64,000 bases of DNA from Meghimatium bilineatum (taxonomy: Eukaryota > Mollusca > Gastropoda > Stylommatophora > Philomycidae). Of the stretch, positions 21,836 to 33,904 are shown one piece after another. The notes below the pieces were generated by a model. That model did no database searches. It was given only the letters and a program-made list of their open reading frames with translations, and was not told the origin of the DNA. The first letter of the stretch is position 1. Each line of letters starts with the position of its first letter. Made by a program: the position numbers and the translations under genes. The stretch covers positions 21,518,173 through 21,582,172 of the forward strand of contig CM067311.1 of NCBI GenBank assembly GCA_034231615.1, in the 5' to 3' direction.

Positions 21836-21960
21836 TTAAAGTAGGTACTTGGAATGTCTGTGGTATCAAGAATAAAGAACCAGAAATAGTTGAATTTTAT
21901 AATTTAATACAAGATTTCCATAATGGGAATAGCTGAATTAAATACAAAATGCATTTTATA
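21836..21960 (+). mobile_element. LINE endonuclease N-terminal fragment, head-to-head with previous
   Basis: The forward strand reads LKVGTWNVCGIKNKEPEIVE, the 'GTWNVRG' start of the endonuclease domain of RTE-like elements. It abuts the 5' side of the reverse-strand LINE, making a head-to-head junction. Confidence 0.65.
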
Positions 21961-22770
21961 TTGTGTTATTGTATGGCTCATAAACTTTCATTATGTTATG
22001 AATATCATATGGCAAGACAAGATTCCGGATATTATTGTCCTTGACAGAGCTGGTATCCCTTGCATTTACAATATTCTGATGCAGACACAGATTTTCTGAG
22101 CAGGTAATGTGGTCTGTATGCTAGATAATCACTTATCAAAGATAATTATCTATGCTGAGTTGCAGAAGGGCATACATTCTTAAAGGTGGTGAAAAGAAGC
22201 TATACAAGGACTCATTAAAGACCTCAATGAAAGCCTTTGATATAAAACTAAGATACACAGGAAAAACACACAAAATAGAGCTACATGGAGCTCTCATGTT
22301 AAAAAAGGCACAGCATCTCGTGAAATAGAGAAGAGAGAAAAGCAGCAGAAATCTTGAGGAGAAATGCAGCAGCTCAACAGAGGAGAAATTCTCTGTATAT
22401 TTTGAAGTTACACACTTTATTTACGTGATGTAGTCAGACAACAACACACTAAACATGTTAAGAATAGATAACAAACAACTGGGAACAAATGTTTTTTATG
22501 ATGAGACTATGCATATGGAGAAAAGAAATCAACAAGTTCACATCTTAAGTTTAATTTTGGTTACATATTATTTCAGGTTAGTACCCAGTGATAGACAGAC
22601 ATTCTGACATTAAAAAAATATGTGCGTATAATAACAGTACCCAGTAAAACAATGACCAGATCATTTCTAGTATACCATTGGATACTGATAAACATAGGCC
22701 AGAGTCCATATTTTTTCCATACACCTTAATGGTGCAAAAATGAGCTTTCTAAACTTGTTTTCAAATTTCT
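21961..22770. other. Unassigned AT-rich DNA
   Basis: Contains one short word (GAAATGCAGCAGCTCAACAG, about 22363) also present near 5168, but nothing that can be named. Confidence 0.35.
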
Positions 22771-22774
22771 TCAG

Positions 22775-22960
22775 ATTAGCAGGATGTTGTTCGGAATGCA
22801 ATGTGCCATGGTTACAATTTAGCTGCGATATCTGTGCCTATGGCCTGACAGATTGGACCAACATGACTTCTGGGTCACTTTAACCATTTATGGAATGGTA
22901 CAGCAAACTCCACCCCAAAACTCCTTAATCGTCTCTTATGATACTCCTGGGGGTAACGGT
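22775..22960 (-). repeat. SINE-A copy
   Basis: Reverse-strand copy recognised from the ACTTCTGGGTCAC, GGAATGGTACAGC and CTCCTTAATCG blocks. A short forward-strand SINE-A 3' end (CAATCTGCAGGAGTTTGAG plus an AGAAGAAGAAG tail) lies at 23028-23068. Confidence 0.7.
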
Positions 22961-23414
22961 CACAATTCTATGATCCCCTTTGGGAAGCCATGATACTGGG
23001 AGTTCCATTCTCTGGGCAACAATTGGCAATCTGCAGGAGTTTGAGAATAAAGACAGAAGAAGAAGACCATCTGATTAGGAGGTTTTTCCTCAAAGCACTG
23101 CATATCAAAGAGTTGAAATCTTCTGGGTACGAAAGAGAGATCTGGAGAACTAAAACCCTCTAATTGCACATAGGAAACAAGCTTCACTGCTTGTGAGTTG
23201 TAGGGATCAAAACACACAACCATTACTCACATGCAATCAGTTTCACTGCAGTCAATCTCAGTTGCAAATATTTGCTTTCAATTTTTATCAACATTGATAT
23301 ATATAGTTGTCTCAGGAGATGAGCAATGATATCTGCAGCACTTAGATTTTATTTATTTGACATAAAAGTAAGCTGAGTTATGAATCAGTGTATGTTATTT
23401 TCTTTTTATTTTTT

Positions 23415-23795
23415 TGGTTTATGTATGCACCCTCTGTGGTTGGGAGAGAGCCAGAGATTTTCTGCGCAGCAGTGGGGTGCAGGAAGCTGACAGCACTGTT
23501 TTTCCTATGGCTGAGTGAGGCCCATCATAGAGGCACACTGACTCAGGACGTGACAATCCTTTTGACATTAACATTTGGTGACATTAACATGCCTGGAGAA
23601 ATAGAGAAGTTCGGCATAACCAGTAGTCAATTGGTGGCGGGGAATGAGCACAGTGAACCCTATCTTGGCTGCAGTGGCTCGGAGCAGTTCATAGGTTGAA
23701 ACCTACCTTCCTAGTAGTGTGATAGTTGTTCTCTGGCTCTGGCCTGGGGTGGGACGAAAATCCACAGACTCCCCAACAATATAATGCCAGTAAAA
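23415..23795 (+). repeat. Composite SINE-like element, partial copy
   Basis: Matches the 40485-40835 part of the full copy: ATGCACCCTCTGTGGTTGGG, then GGCATAACCAGTAGTCAATT, then AATATAATGCCA. It lacks both the GTGGTTGCGT 5' head and the (AACC)n tail. Confidence 0.75.
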
Positions 23796-23939
23796 AATAT
23801 ACTACTTACAAACGAGATCGGACGTCACCTCGGTTATCAAGGTCCGCGGCAGGCAGTGGGTAACCAGGCTGCTCTGGCTGAGAAATTAACTACTGGAACG
23901 CATTCAAAACAATAGCACAAACACAGTCATAAAACAAAG

Positions 23940-25805
23940 TCTTCACTTAATATTCTACAACTGAACATCTGTGTAATAAGAAACAAAAAAACTAGAGCTT
24001 GCTAATTTATTAGATGCTCATAAGATACATGTCTCTTACAGGAGACTATACACAAAGACACAGACCCATATCTGTCAAGATATACCAGCTTTGCCTGTAA
24101 GTTTAGCAACTGCTGTGGCATAATTACTTATATCAGGAATGACATTCAGGGACATGTCACCCAACTACAGCCAATCCCACAGACATGCAGAAAGGTGACC
24201 ATATGACACACTGGAGGAAAATACACAATCAACAACATATACAGCCCACCTCAGATAACATGCAATTTACTGGAAATCCATTCAACACAATTTCTCAAAA
24301 CAATACTTGCTGGTGACTTTAATGGTCACTCACCCCATTGGGGTTACCAGAACCACAATAAGACAGGAAGATATATAGAAGAGCTCTGTGAAACAACAAA
24401 CCTGTCTGTCCTTCAAGATGCAAAGTCTGTACAAACACTTTTGCACAGGAGCCATCTATCTCTCAGTCGACATGACTTGACTATCTGTTCATCTGATATA
24501 ATAGACTCTTGCTCTCAGTGGAGCAATGAGATCTACACCAACAGCTGCATGTGAAATACATACAAATGTAGAACCCCTTGAGATGTGGAGAGATATGGCT
24601 GCAAAGGAGACTTATGAAAGAAGCAAAATAATGAACAAAGACCACCCAAATAAACAACTGGTAGAAAACTGGGAACCAAACCACAAAATAAAACAAAAGT
24701 CAGCCCTGAGCCATGCCAATGAAATAAAAGATAGTTATCACCTCCCAGACAAGAGACAAGAACTGCAAAGAGTAGAAAAATGTTTACCACCACATGCAGG
24801 TTTAAAATTGCCGGAAATCAAATCACAGTTAAGAGATAATGCAACGAAAAGTTCCGACCCAGTAAGTCTTATGAAAGCAATACAGAAAACAATAGACACC
24901 TACCCAGAACAATGGATTCATGTCTATACTGATGGGTCTGCCTTCAAAGCCATCATCAAAGCAGGTTATGGTGTCTATATAGAATATCCAGACAAAACAT
25001 CTGATGAGTTGTTTGATGCCTGTGGGGAGATACGTTCTAACTATGAAGCTGAAATAACAGCACTAGAAATTGCCTTGTACCACCTGAAGACCATATTTGA
25101 TGCCTTTGCATCAAAAGTCCAAAACATGTTATTTTTACAGTCCGCTCTTCAAGCACTGGAATGTGATGGACATTGTAAACCTGAGCTAGCTGAAATATAC
25201 CACAATGCCAACCAGCTGCTCACATCTTATAATGTCAACATTGTTATGCAGTGGATTCCTGGCCACTCAAACACACCTGGCAATGATAAGGCAGACAGAC
25301 TAGCAAAGATGGGAGTACAACAAGAACAGCTTTATACAGAAACAACAATGCACACAGTTAAAATGATGTTGAAATCTGTGAACAAAGAAAATTGGATGAA
25401 CAGATGGGCCATGAGAAACACTGGGAGGGAAATCTATAAATATATGACCAGCCCAAATCCTAAAGACATTTAAAAATTCCTGGAAAGAAAAGACCAGAGT
25501 ATCATCTTCCAACTGCGCACACAACATGTACAGCTTAACAATCACCTGAACAGAATACAACCACAACACACTCCAGGGTGCCGGCTGTGTACTCATCCAT
25601 ATGAAACTGTTGACCACCACTTTTTCAAATGTCCAGCGCTGGATGACATCAGGAAAATGCTTCTCCCTCCAGGGCCAGATAAATGGAACACATTATATGG
25701 ACCAAAACTACAGCCCACAAACACATGCATATATCACACAATGGCATTGGGTCAAAGGGCATGAGTCCATGGACCGCTGGATCAGCAACCAACCAACCAA
25801 CCATG
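23940..25805 (+). mobile_element. LINE with endonuclease and RNase H but no reverse transcriptase
   Basis: The 5' half encodes an apurinic-type endonuclease: TCLLQETIHKDTD at about 24030 and ILAGDFNGHSPHWGYQNHN at about 24305. The next 315 codons (24526-25473) are continuously open and end in an RNase H domain: HVYTDGSA, RSNYEAEITALEIAL and WIPGHSNTPGNDKADRLA. The third RNase H aspartate position reads LQSALQAL instead of a D-S pair. A C-terminal CRLCTHPYETVDHHFFKC finger follows in frame after a stop. The element ends in CAACCAACCAACC. The whole reverse transcriptase is missing between the endonuclease and RNase H. Confidence 0.8.
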
Positions 25806-26119
25806 AACCAGTGTTATAGCACATGGTTTCCCCATAAGTGCTCATTTGCTAAGTCAGTGGTTGACCAAAATCCACTTGACTACCGTCACCTACTGCACTT
25901 CCTCAGTAGCTATGATGCCATCATACTTCCTGTTGGCTGGGGGAACCAATGGAGTAATTTTTATTTCTAACCACAAATAATGACTGGACTTGAAACCCTG
26001 TCTGCTGGGAATGACTATACATAACACTACCATAGCACTCAGTTTCTTTGACATTATTTTAATTATCATTTACTTTAATTCTACCACTTTAATGTAAAAT
26101 TCGGTGCTTATTGTATTCA

Positions 26120-26285
26120 CTAATACATCTTCTTTATTCAGCGTTTGTTTTCAAGTTTCTGATGATTAGCAAGATGTAGTTTGGAGAACGGAATGTGTCT
26201 TGGTGATACAGCTTTTCTGCGATATCTGTAACTTTTAGCCTTATACATCCAACTACAGTATGGCTTCTATTTCATGTTAATCTTA
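26120..26285 (-). repeat. SINE-A copy, partial
   Basis: The reverse complement contains ATACATCCAACTA-type and GCGATATCTG blocks and the AGAACGGAATGTGTC block of SINE-A. It lies about 150 bp beyond the ORC3 stop codon. Confidence 0.6.
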
Positions 26286-26436
26286 TTTCAAATCCAGATT
26301 TAAGATGCAGCCAGAACCAACAACGAAGTACGAAGACATGTTCTCAAACAAAAGAAAGCCACTACATAAACTGCAATGCAGTGTAACAAATACCCACTCC
26401 AGGACAAATTAAGAAGAATGAACCAGCAATAAATAT

Positions 26437-27032
26437 CTACCATGTTAAACGTGTCACATGATCCGTTTTTCTCTGGGTTGCTTTAATAAATCCTAGAAAT
26501 TGTAACTCAGAAACAGCTCTAATAAAACGAGCTCGAAGTTCAGCAGTAGGTTTTTGGTTTCTTTCAAACTGTTTCTTACTTTTTATATCATTAGAAGTAA
26601 CAACTGTAACAAAAGCCTGAAGCCAGTCATATAGGTTGACTAAGGTTCCACATTCTAAATGAAGCTTGTAAACAATACAGATATCTGGCATTGATGGAGA
26701 AATAGCATCTATATTACACTGACAGCAAGGGCAATTCAGATAATTTGCTGGCTGTACCAAGGAATGCTGAATGGAACACCGAGGTGCTGCTTTTAACTGG
26801 TCTTTAACAGCAGCTAAATTGTTGAAATAAAAAATTTCATGCAAATGTTTAGACAATGGGCAATCTAACCGAGTTTTAAAATGTTCATGCAAAGTGTCAA
26901 GTATTGTATTCCGTAACTGTTCATAAGGGGTTTTCTTTCGTCGTGTTGTTAGGGACTGCAATTTTTCTTTAAGCTCATGAAGTTTGGCTCTTTGTGGTAA
27001 GATCCTGACAGATTCAGTTGCAGCTCCAGAGC
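26437..27032 (-). CDS. ORC3: ORC3, last exon (C-terminal winged-helix region)
   Basis: Origin recognition complex subunit 3, part of the six-subunit complex that marks replication origins and loads the MCM helicase with CDC6 and CDT1. This 596-nt exon follows a TTTTCATAG acceptor and ends at a TAG stop. It encodes KLHELKEKLQSL, then PLSKHLHEIFYFNNLAAVKD, APRCSIQHSLVQPANYLNC, PDICIVYKLHLECGTLVNLY and, at the end, RARFIRAVSELQFLGFIKAT with KTDHVTRLTW. The last block is the conserved ORC3 C-terminus; it forms a winged-helix domain. Its first two bases complete a Gly codon started at 28936. Confidence 0.95.
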
Positions 27033-28371
27033 CTATGAAAATTAAATATTTAAAAATTGTTATGCTGTTAACATAGAAAAAAATGAAAAGAACAATTAAT
27101 ATGCAGTAAAATTTACACAAAGAATGTCTGTGTCATCTTCAGACATTCTATTAGTGAAAGGGTGAAATCTACAGACATTCAACGGTGAATGATGGTCAAG
27201 TCTGATGATGAGTAAGGAGTTTCAAAATGGCATGAGATGTGTGAAAGTGCCTGATCCTGTGTATGTATTATTAGTTACCTAAAAAAGTAATAATGAGAAA
27301 ATAGATCACTAAAGTCTCCTCCTCCAACAACATTTTGAAAAAACATAATTTATAATTGAGAGGTTCAGAAATGGACAAAATGTCCATGTCAGTGAACAAA
27401 CCTCGGATAAAAGAACGAACCAACCCTAGTCCAGCTTCTCTTTTGAGTATTTGTCTAAACTGTAATCACATATATGAGAAATTTTCCAGTAACTGAGGCA
27501 TAGATGTCAACAATTTTTTTCACAAACCTGTATTTTTAACAATTAATTTCCATAATTCAATAAAAAATGTCAGTATTTAGTACCCAAAAATTCTCCTAAA
27601 ATACCCCCATAAGTTTTTTCCTTTTATTTTCTTTTATGTTTGCCCCTCAATATGAATGTGAGATAAAAAAAACATCTTTTTTTTGGGGTGGTTTTTTTTT
27701 AATGGGCCAGAAATCCATATTAATACAGAAAACCCGTACTAGTTGACACCTATGCTGAGTGCACATTGAACCGTCTAATTACATGAGAGAAGTTCACTGG
27801 CAGTGGGAAACTTTTTACAGATCAGCACAAGTGCATATCCCTGCTTACCATTTTCATAGAAACTTTCATCTTGGGACATGTTTTTACCTGTGAAATCCAA
27901 AAGCACAGTGGGTGATAAACCAGCATGTCCTACACATTTATACCTGAAAATTAATAGGAAGGCTGTCACATGCTCAGGAAGCTCACCTGAGCTAAAGAAT
28001 ACCAAAATATGCTAAGCCTACATGGCATAAAAGTCAGCAGCACAACATATTTCACACTCTCCTGCATACAAAAATGTGTGTTGCTTATTTCAGAGTCAAT
28101 GAAGCATCAAAATAAAAACTGTAATATGACAATCCAAGATATGAGATAGATCACTGTTGAGGGAATCTGTATGGCACAGTGGTCAAACAAATCGCCTTGT
28201 GATCGCGATGAGGACGTGAAATCAGACAGACACATGAAGTTTCTTGACAGGCAGCTGCCAAGAGGGAAAAAGTACATATGGGAGAATTTCAAATACAATA
28301 AGTGAATCCTCTGAACCTGAATAAGCAACAGGACAGAAAGGAGAACAAAGAATAGTAATACTGTGACTTGC
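27033..28371. other. ORC3 intron 3, left part
   Basis: Intronic DNA between the exons ending at 28936 and starting at 27032. It has T-rich and A-rich runs (a T8 and similar near 27670-27700) and no supportable gene. The open frame at 27775-28005 has no recognised homology. Confidence 0.5.
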
Positions 28372-28585
28372 TATGTATGTCATAAGAGGCAGCTAAAGAG
28401 GTTTCGAAGGTGGCGTTGGCTGTCCCATTCCATAGAGTGTCAAATTGATCTAAAATTCATGCTGAAGTACAATGTTTGAGCTGAAAGGTGCAAATATTGA
28501 ACAAGCTGTAAACCACAATACAATGCATTTTGTTCCCCAGACTACATCCTGCAGTTTGAGAATGAAAACAGAAAAAGCACTAAAG
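28372..28585 (+). repeat. SINE-A copy in an ORC3 intron
   Basis: Forward-strand copy: GTCATAAGAGGCAGCTAAAG, GGCTGTCCCATTCCATAGAG, ACTACATCCTGCAGTTTGAG. It lies antisense to ORC3. Confidence 0.75.
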
Positions 28586-28621
28586 TATAACAGGATACAA
28601 CAATTGCACCACACATATCAA

Positions 28622-28635
28622 CTTTTATATATAAG

Positions 28636-28677
<42 letters not shown>

Positions 28678-28689
28678 CTTTATAAAAAT
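28622..28689. repeat. AT-repeat palindrome
   Basis: A (TA)n tract at the centre of an inverted repeat: AAGTATTTCTATATA on the left and TATATAGAAATACTT on the right. It can form a long hairpin. It may be an expanded microsatellite inside a small palindromic element. Confidence 0.85.
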
Positions 28690-28935
28690 ATATATCTGGT
28701 ATGTAAATATCAGAGGGACTATAGGGAACAATCAAAGTTGATAGAAGTAGGAGGACAAAGAAAATCACGGAAGACAACATCAAGGTCTGTATAAGTCAGG
28801 ACCTTTCTCACTCATCTGCATTACTGAAGATGAGAAATTGATAGAGTACTGTGTATTGATGCATCAAATGTCGTACCCTACAATCCTGATGAGTTTATGG
28901 ATATCAATATAAAATAGATTTTAATAATGACAAAC

Positions 28936-29363
28936 CTTCTTTTTCATGGCAATCCGTCTCCTCGTCTATATGATTCAGTCTGTAAATAAAATGTTCCACA
29001 TCTTGATAAAGCATTTCAATGTCTTTCAGTTTATTTCTTTCCTCTGTTAGTGAACACAGAGATAGACTTAGTATTTCACGCAGGTCATCACAGGACATCA
29101 TTCTTAGAAGACTAATGGCCTGCTCATAGCCCTCAGATTCACACAAGTTTTGTGTGAGACAGATGGAGTATAGCTCCCTAAACTGCTTCCCCAGGGGGTG
29201 TTTAGGTAGACTTGAACAGATGCAGTGCAGGAAGCGAAGTGTAGTAAACATAATTTCATGAAATTCATGCAGGGAAGTCAGTTCTGCAGCTAAATATTTC
29301 TTTGTTGTTGAATCATCTGTTAGAAGCTTAGCTTGATCTTGACCAGACTTTTCTTCAACATAC
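28936..29363 (-). CDS. ORC3: ORC3, middle exon
   Basis: A 428-nt exon with an ATTCCAG acceptor and an AAGAAG|GTTTGT donor. Joined to the preceding exon (ends ATGAG) it restores Arg and reads RYVEEKSGQDQAKLLTDD, then LAAELTSLHEFHEIMFTTLR, FLHCICSSLPKHPLGKQFRE and LYSICLTQNL. This is the helical region after the AAA+-like core in ORC3; the LHxxxxxxFxxLRxLHxxxSSLPKxPLGxQxRELY pattern is diagnostic. The last 40 residues (EERNKLKDIEMLYQDVEHF) are helical and acidic. The exon is clean, with no stop or frameshift. Confidence 0.95.
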
Positions 29364-29739
29364 CTGGAATGGGAGAAGTATTAGTACATGAGAGAAAATT
29401 GAGAACTTTCAATACATTTTTTTTGCATTCTCTCTTAAACTCCTACAATCTCTCTTATAACAGGACAATGGTACCACAAGATTTCCATCAGGATGTAGTC
29501 AAGAGAATGGAAATGCTTTGTGTCACCATTTTATTTACTCCAGTGGTCCACCAGACTCCGGCATTGGTAATTAATATATTCAGTGTTTTTACCACTTCCA
29601 CCGAATAGACGTCTGTAGCGTCGTATAAGAGAACAGATTCCTGTATCTACCTGCTGGTCATCAGCTCATAGAGGCTTGAAATTCAGACTCCAGTAAACAG
29701 TCACTAAAAATTATACAACGGAAGGCTGAGGTAAATGCA

Positions 29740-30205
29740 GTAATATACCAACTATCACTACTACTTCTTCATCCAAAGATCGAGATGAAAGTTTAAAGAC
29801 AAATGATTTACAGTATATTCCTACCAACACTGTGTTGCCTGTTCTCTCTCATATTCACATTACAGAAAGATAGTGACATGTGATATAAAATGCTTGAGGA
29901 AGGCTTTAGGGTGATCAGGCTTGATAGATTATGAAATGAAGACATCAGGGAAAAAATAGGTAATAACATCTTGCACAGAATACATAAAGAGACAGCAGAT
30001 CAAGTTGTTTGAGAATTATGAGAATGCATCACAAGTTGCCTGTACAGGTATATTACCAAATGAGATCAGAGTACAAAGCCAGAGGAAGACCATGAAAAAG
30101 ATGGATAGAAAATGTCAGGGACATCTTGAACAAACACGGTCATAGCTCAGCTAATGCGACACATCTGGCATTGGAACACAAGCTCAAGCTCTTGATTAGA
30201 AACTA
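29740..30205 (+). mobile_element. LINE C-terminal fragment (LINE-C family) in an ORC3 intron
   Basis: Shares, in order, AATGCAGTAA.ATACCA, AAGATCGAGATG, ATTCCTACCAACACTG, AGAATGCATCAC and GGACATCTTGAACAAACAC with the interrupted copy at 47630-48706 plus 51272-51625. The colinear match shows what the uninterrupted LINE-C sequence looks like. Confidence 0.75.
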
Positions 30206-30239
30206 GCTTCACAGCACGTGGGGCATTTCCATAAGTGTT

Positions 30240-31480
30240 CCGCCCTCCGTTCCAGCAGCCATCCTAGTGTATGTACATTCAGTTCCGGTCAGATGTTGAT
30301 TGCGTGATCTTTGGAGCCTTCCAAAATATTTATTTTTCCTCCCTCCCCTCTAGATACACCCATTTCTGACATTCTCTGTATGTGTATGTTCTCAGGCTCA
30401 TTGACATCATGTTCATCTTGAAATGAATTTATTACTGCCTTCATTAAGTCTGCTTTATCTCTTCTCAGAAATTGTGCCGTCTATCCTTGCATTGCCTGCC
30501 AATAAGTCAGCACTCTCGTTTTCTCTGACCCAGCATGATGAGGGGAGTATATGCCCATGTAATGCTCTGGAAAATTTAGTTGTTCCACCATTCTTTTCTC
30601 AGCATGTACTTTCCTATCTAGCACAACATGTTTTGAGAGTGAGTATTACCAAGTGTGTTGATGATGAATCAGTTATCAACCAATATAGAGCTGCTGCAAC
30701 TCCCTCTATTTCCATCCTCATGCTTGATGTGACAGTGGAATATGTTGAAAATTTCTCAACCAATTTCACACCATTTCTGTAGGCTACAAAACCGCAACCG
30801 CTTTTATTTGTGTTTCTGTTAACTGAGCCATTTGTGTATATAATTATGTCTTGTGGTTTCGAGTGTAGCTGGGCGAGTTCATGCACTGTAATCTAGGCCC
30901 AGACACCCGCCCATTTTCAACACACTTTATCAAGTTGTGTTATTACTTTAATCAGTGATTTCTACTCAATGTCTACCTCCACCCTTTCACTGCCCTTTCT
31001 TATTTCTTCAAATTCACATACTCTTCGCAGTGTGTCTTCAGCCTCTGCTATCCATGATCTGCCATGCTTGATTCATTTTTCCTTTGACTCATCTAGACGT
31101 TGGTGTATTGGGTGGTGGTTGTATTCTGTCACTTTAAGGTACAACCTAACTTGTTCTACCTGATGTCACACTCTAATGCTGGGGAGATCAAGCAGAAATC
31201 TCATAGCAGAGATTAACAATGATACACCCTGTACCGCTCTCATTGCCTCATTTTGAACTTTTTTCAATCTATCGGCTTGTGTTTGTGACAGTATTAGTAG
31301 GCAGAGGCTATAATCTATGACAGATAGCACCATCATTTGTAGAAGCAGAAACAGTACCCGTTGCTACATGTTGAAGGTTGCCATACCCTTGATAACACTG
31401 ATCTCTCTTTTAGCCTTCTGAATAATATTTGTGATGTGTTTGTTGAATGACCACCATTCAAAATTAGCACCATTGCTATC
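30240..31480 (-). mobile_element. LINE RT C-terminus and RNase H fragment in an ORC3 intron
   Basis: The minus strand reads IIIYTNGSVNRNTNKSGCGF and SSMRMEIEGVAAALYWL (RNase H; the D of YTDGS is N) at 30886-30614, preceded by an RT C-terminal region with RLKKVQNEAMRAV-like residues at about 31240. It is the same class as the copy at 34900-36520 but a separate, more decayed insertion. Confidence 0.7.
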
Positions 31481-31559
31481 CATCAAATTATCCACGACTC
31501 AATGTCGAATGCACTTAGGAAATGTATCTGCTGGCCGAAGCTGACTCTTTTGCAAGCAT

Positions 31560-32400
31560 CTTCTAGGTTGATTGTGGCAACCAGTTTCCTCCTTTGCCTG
31601 AAAGCCCTCGCAGATGTCATAGGCAAGGATTGCCGCATTTGTGGAGCCAATACTTCTTTATGGAAGTAAAGTATGGACAGTAAACAAAAGTGTCCAAGAT
31701 AAGCTGGAGGCAACTGAGATGTGGTTTTTAAGAATGATGAAAATTTCATCTGAGATGCTGGAGTAAAATGACAAATTATAGCAAAATTTGAAACATCACA
31801 AATCAAGATTTTTAAAGTATGTGATGAGAAAAGTAAAACTTTTCTCATTTAGAAAGATCACCAGAAAGATCATGTTGAGAAGAGAAAGATAAAAAGAGAA
31901 ATTTCTGGATGGTTTTTCACTGTGACACAAAAAATAGTCGCCAACTGAACTTCTTAACAACACAAGAGAAAGAAAGTTGTAGAGAAGCATGATCGCCTAC
32001 ACCAATCGGAATGGCACTTGATTGATACTGCACCAAGTAGACTAGTATCGTGGAAACAAAATTCTAAATGATGGTAAAAGTGATACAGAAGTTAACAGGA
32101 GAATAGAAATGGCTAAAAGTACTTTCAATGAGAAAAATATTACCAGCAAAACAAATCATAAACTAAAAATAATAAAATGCTACATACCTATCTACATTAA
32201 TGTATATTTTGGACATATTAAAAGACATGACACTATTGAAAGTATTACGTGAAGGTAGAGTTGAGGGAATGCAAGAAAGGGGCAGGCAGAGATATAGATG
32301 GGAGGGAAACATCACAAGATGGGCAGGTTAGTCTAGCAAAGTGCACCACCAAGGCAAAGAAAGAGGTCAGTTGCAGCCAACCTTCACTATGAAGATGGCA
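31560..32400 (+). mobile_element. LINE C-terminal fragments ending against ORC3 exon 2
   Basis: Forward frames contain EPILLYGSKVWTVNKSVQDK and LEATEMWFLRMMKIS (31650-31740), then SPTELLNNTRERKL-type residues (31935-31975) shared with the insertion at 49835-50226, and a separate tail at 32200-32400 with TTKAKERGQLQP. The last LINE bases lie about 20 bp from the ORC3 exon donor at 32421. Confidence 0.7.
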
Positions 32401-32420
32401 CCTTATGATATAAAACTAAC

Positions 32421-33616
32421 CTCATAAATGCAGGATGTCTACGAATATCTTCCAGTTGGGCATGGGTTAAGCGACAGGTGCTGACTTCAATCTCATCCCT
32501 AGGACAGCATAACAGACTCAATGGGTTTGACAGAAAATGTTCCGCCATACTGTACTCAAAACCCATGATAAAATTCAGAATTGAGAAATCATGGTAAAGA
32601 AAAACATCCAAAAGAAAATGGAACACCTTGGGTCCAAGCTTGAAAGGCACATTTGCTTTCATGATAATTTTGTCCATTAACTGGGTGAGATAACTGGATG
32701 CTGATGGTGCCTGAAAGGTCTCCATGCACAACAATGATGACACAGATGTTGGAAGCAACTGGTGAATCACAGTTACAGATGTTGCAATACCCAAAACTAA
32801 AACAATTGGTACTGAAGCAAGATGGCTGTTACATAGTGATATAAAGTCTTGAAGCACACTTGAGTTGACATTTTCTGCATCTTCTAACATGACAACAACT
32901 GGGGGATTTATTTTTACTTCCTCCACTTCCATTTCTGCTGCATCACATGTTGTAGAGTTTTCAGACAAAACTTTTTGCTTTGGACTACTTGCAATCTTAG
33001 ACTTTTTCAGTGGAGACAGCTGACCTACTGTTTTGAAGTTATGGAGTTTATACCACTTAACCAATGTTGACATTGTTATAGCTCGCTTACGTTTTACGGG
33101 CATTTTCAACTTTATTGGAGTGTATTCAAGATATTGTTTTTCTGTGTTTTCATTACATTCTTCAGCACCCACCTCTTCATCATCATCATCTTCATCAGAA
33201 ATATTTGTCAACTGTTGGAAAATATGTTTTATAAGTGTTGCCACATGAGGACAATCTTTTGATTTTATTCGTGCTACCAGAGGAGACACCTTTGTTTTCA
33301 GAAGACTGTCTAGACTGGAAAACATGGAGTCGTGATCTGGTGTATTGACACCAGTAATGAGGACAGCAGTTGGAATTTCTCCAGTATATCTGCTTCTGTG
33401 TTTATCCACATTTCTGTTGTAAGAGGCAGTGAAGTTGATCAGGTCACCAAAAATCTTTGAATTTAAATCAGATCTCAAAATAGAAATCTGAATATGCAAA
33501 TTTTCCCGCAGTTGATTATAGATCTTAAAACGGGTTTTAACAAAGGTGCCGCTTGACATATTTAGGTAATCATCCTCATTTGCTCTTCTAACTTTTCCTT
33601 TGTATGCAAAGCATGC
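32421..33616 (-). CDS. ORC3: ORC3, large second exon (AAA+-like core)
   Basis: A 1196-nt exon from a GTATTTTCAG acceptor to an ATGAG|GTTAGT donor. It opens CFAYKGKVRRANEDDYLN, equivalent to the GCFVFK...DYFN start of animal ORC3, and continues with EIPTAVLITGVNTPDHDSMF, SKDCPHVATLIKHIF, an acidic EDDDDEEVGAEE insert, a basic linker (KLPVKRKRAIT), PPVVVMLEDAENVNSSVLQD, VLGIATSVTVIHQLLPTSVS, LLCMETFQAPS, FLYHDFSILNFIMGFEYSMA and EHFLSNPLSLLCC. These are the conserved ORC3 blocks of the RecA-like fold and lid, without Walker residues, as usual for this subunit. The joined protein is about 740 residues, close to the human length. One exon carries what is split into many exons in vertebrates. Confidence 0.95.
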
Positions 33617-33904
33617 CTGAAAATACAGAGATTAAATAAAAATGAAACAGACCAATGAAATAATTTAGGTATGGTCTAGGTTTATAAGTTTATGCTTAAA
33701 AAATGATGAAAATTTAAATGGCAGATACTAAACTTTAGACTCAGGGTCTATTATATATACACAAATAAAAAGGGCAAGTCAATAAGTCACAAAGTTCTGT
33801 TGGATGGCAGGAAAATGTAGTAAGTGGTTCTAAAGGTTATATTAGGTGACAACAACGTGGAATTTTGTGTTCCTGTTCGTAAGGTGACACCAGGTGTTAC
33901 TTGT

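Noticed and set aside
27775-28005. 76-codon minus-strand frame inside an ORC3 intron, considered as an extra exon
   Set aside because: Flanking exons already join in phase and match the conserved ORC3 order without it; its sequence has no ORC3 similarity.
32420-33250. Plus-strand frame opposite ORC3 (33033-33248)
   Set aside because: Shadow of the ORC3 coding strand; the Ser run comes from the antisense of an Asp/Glu-rich segment.
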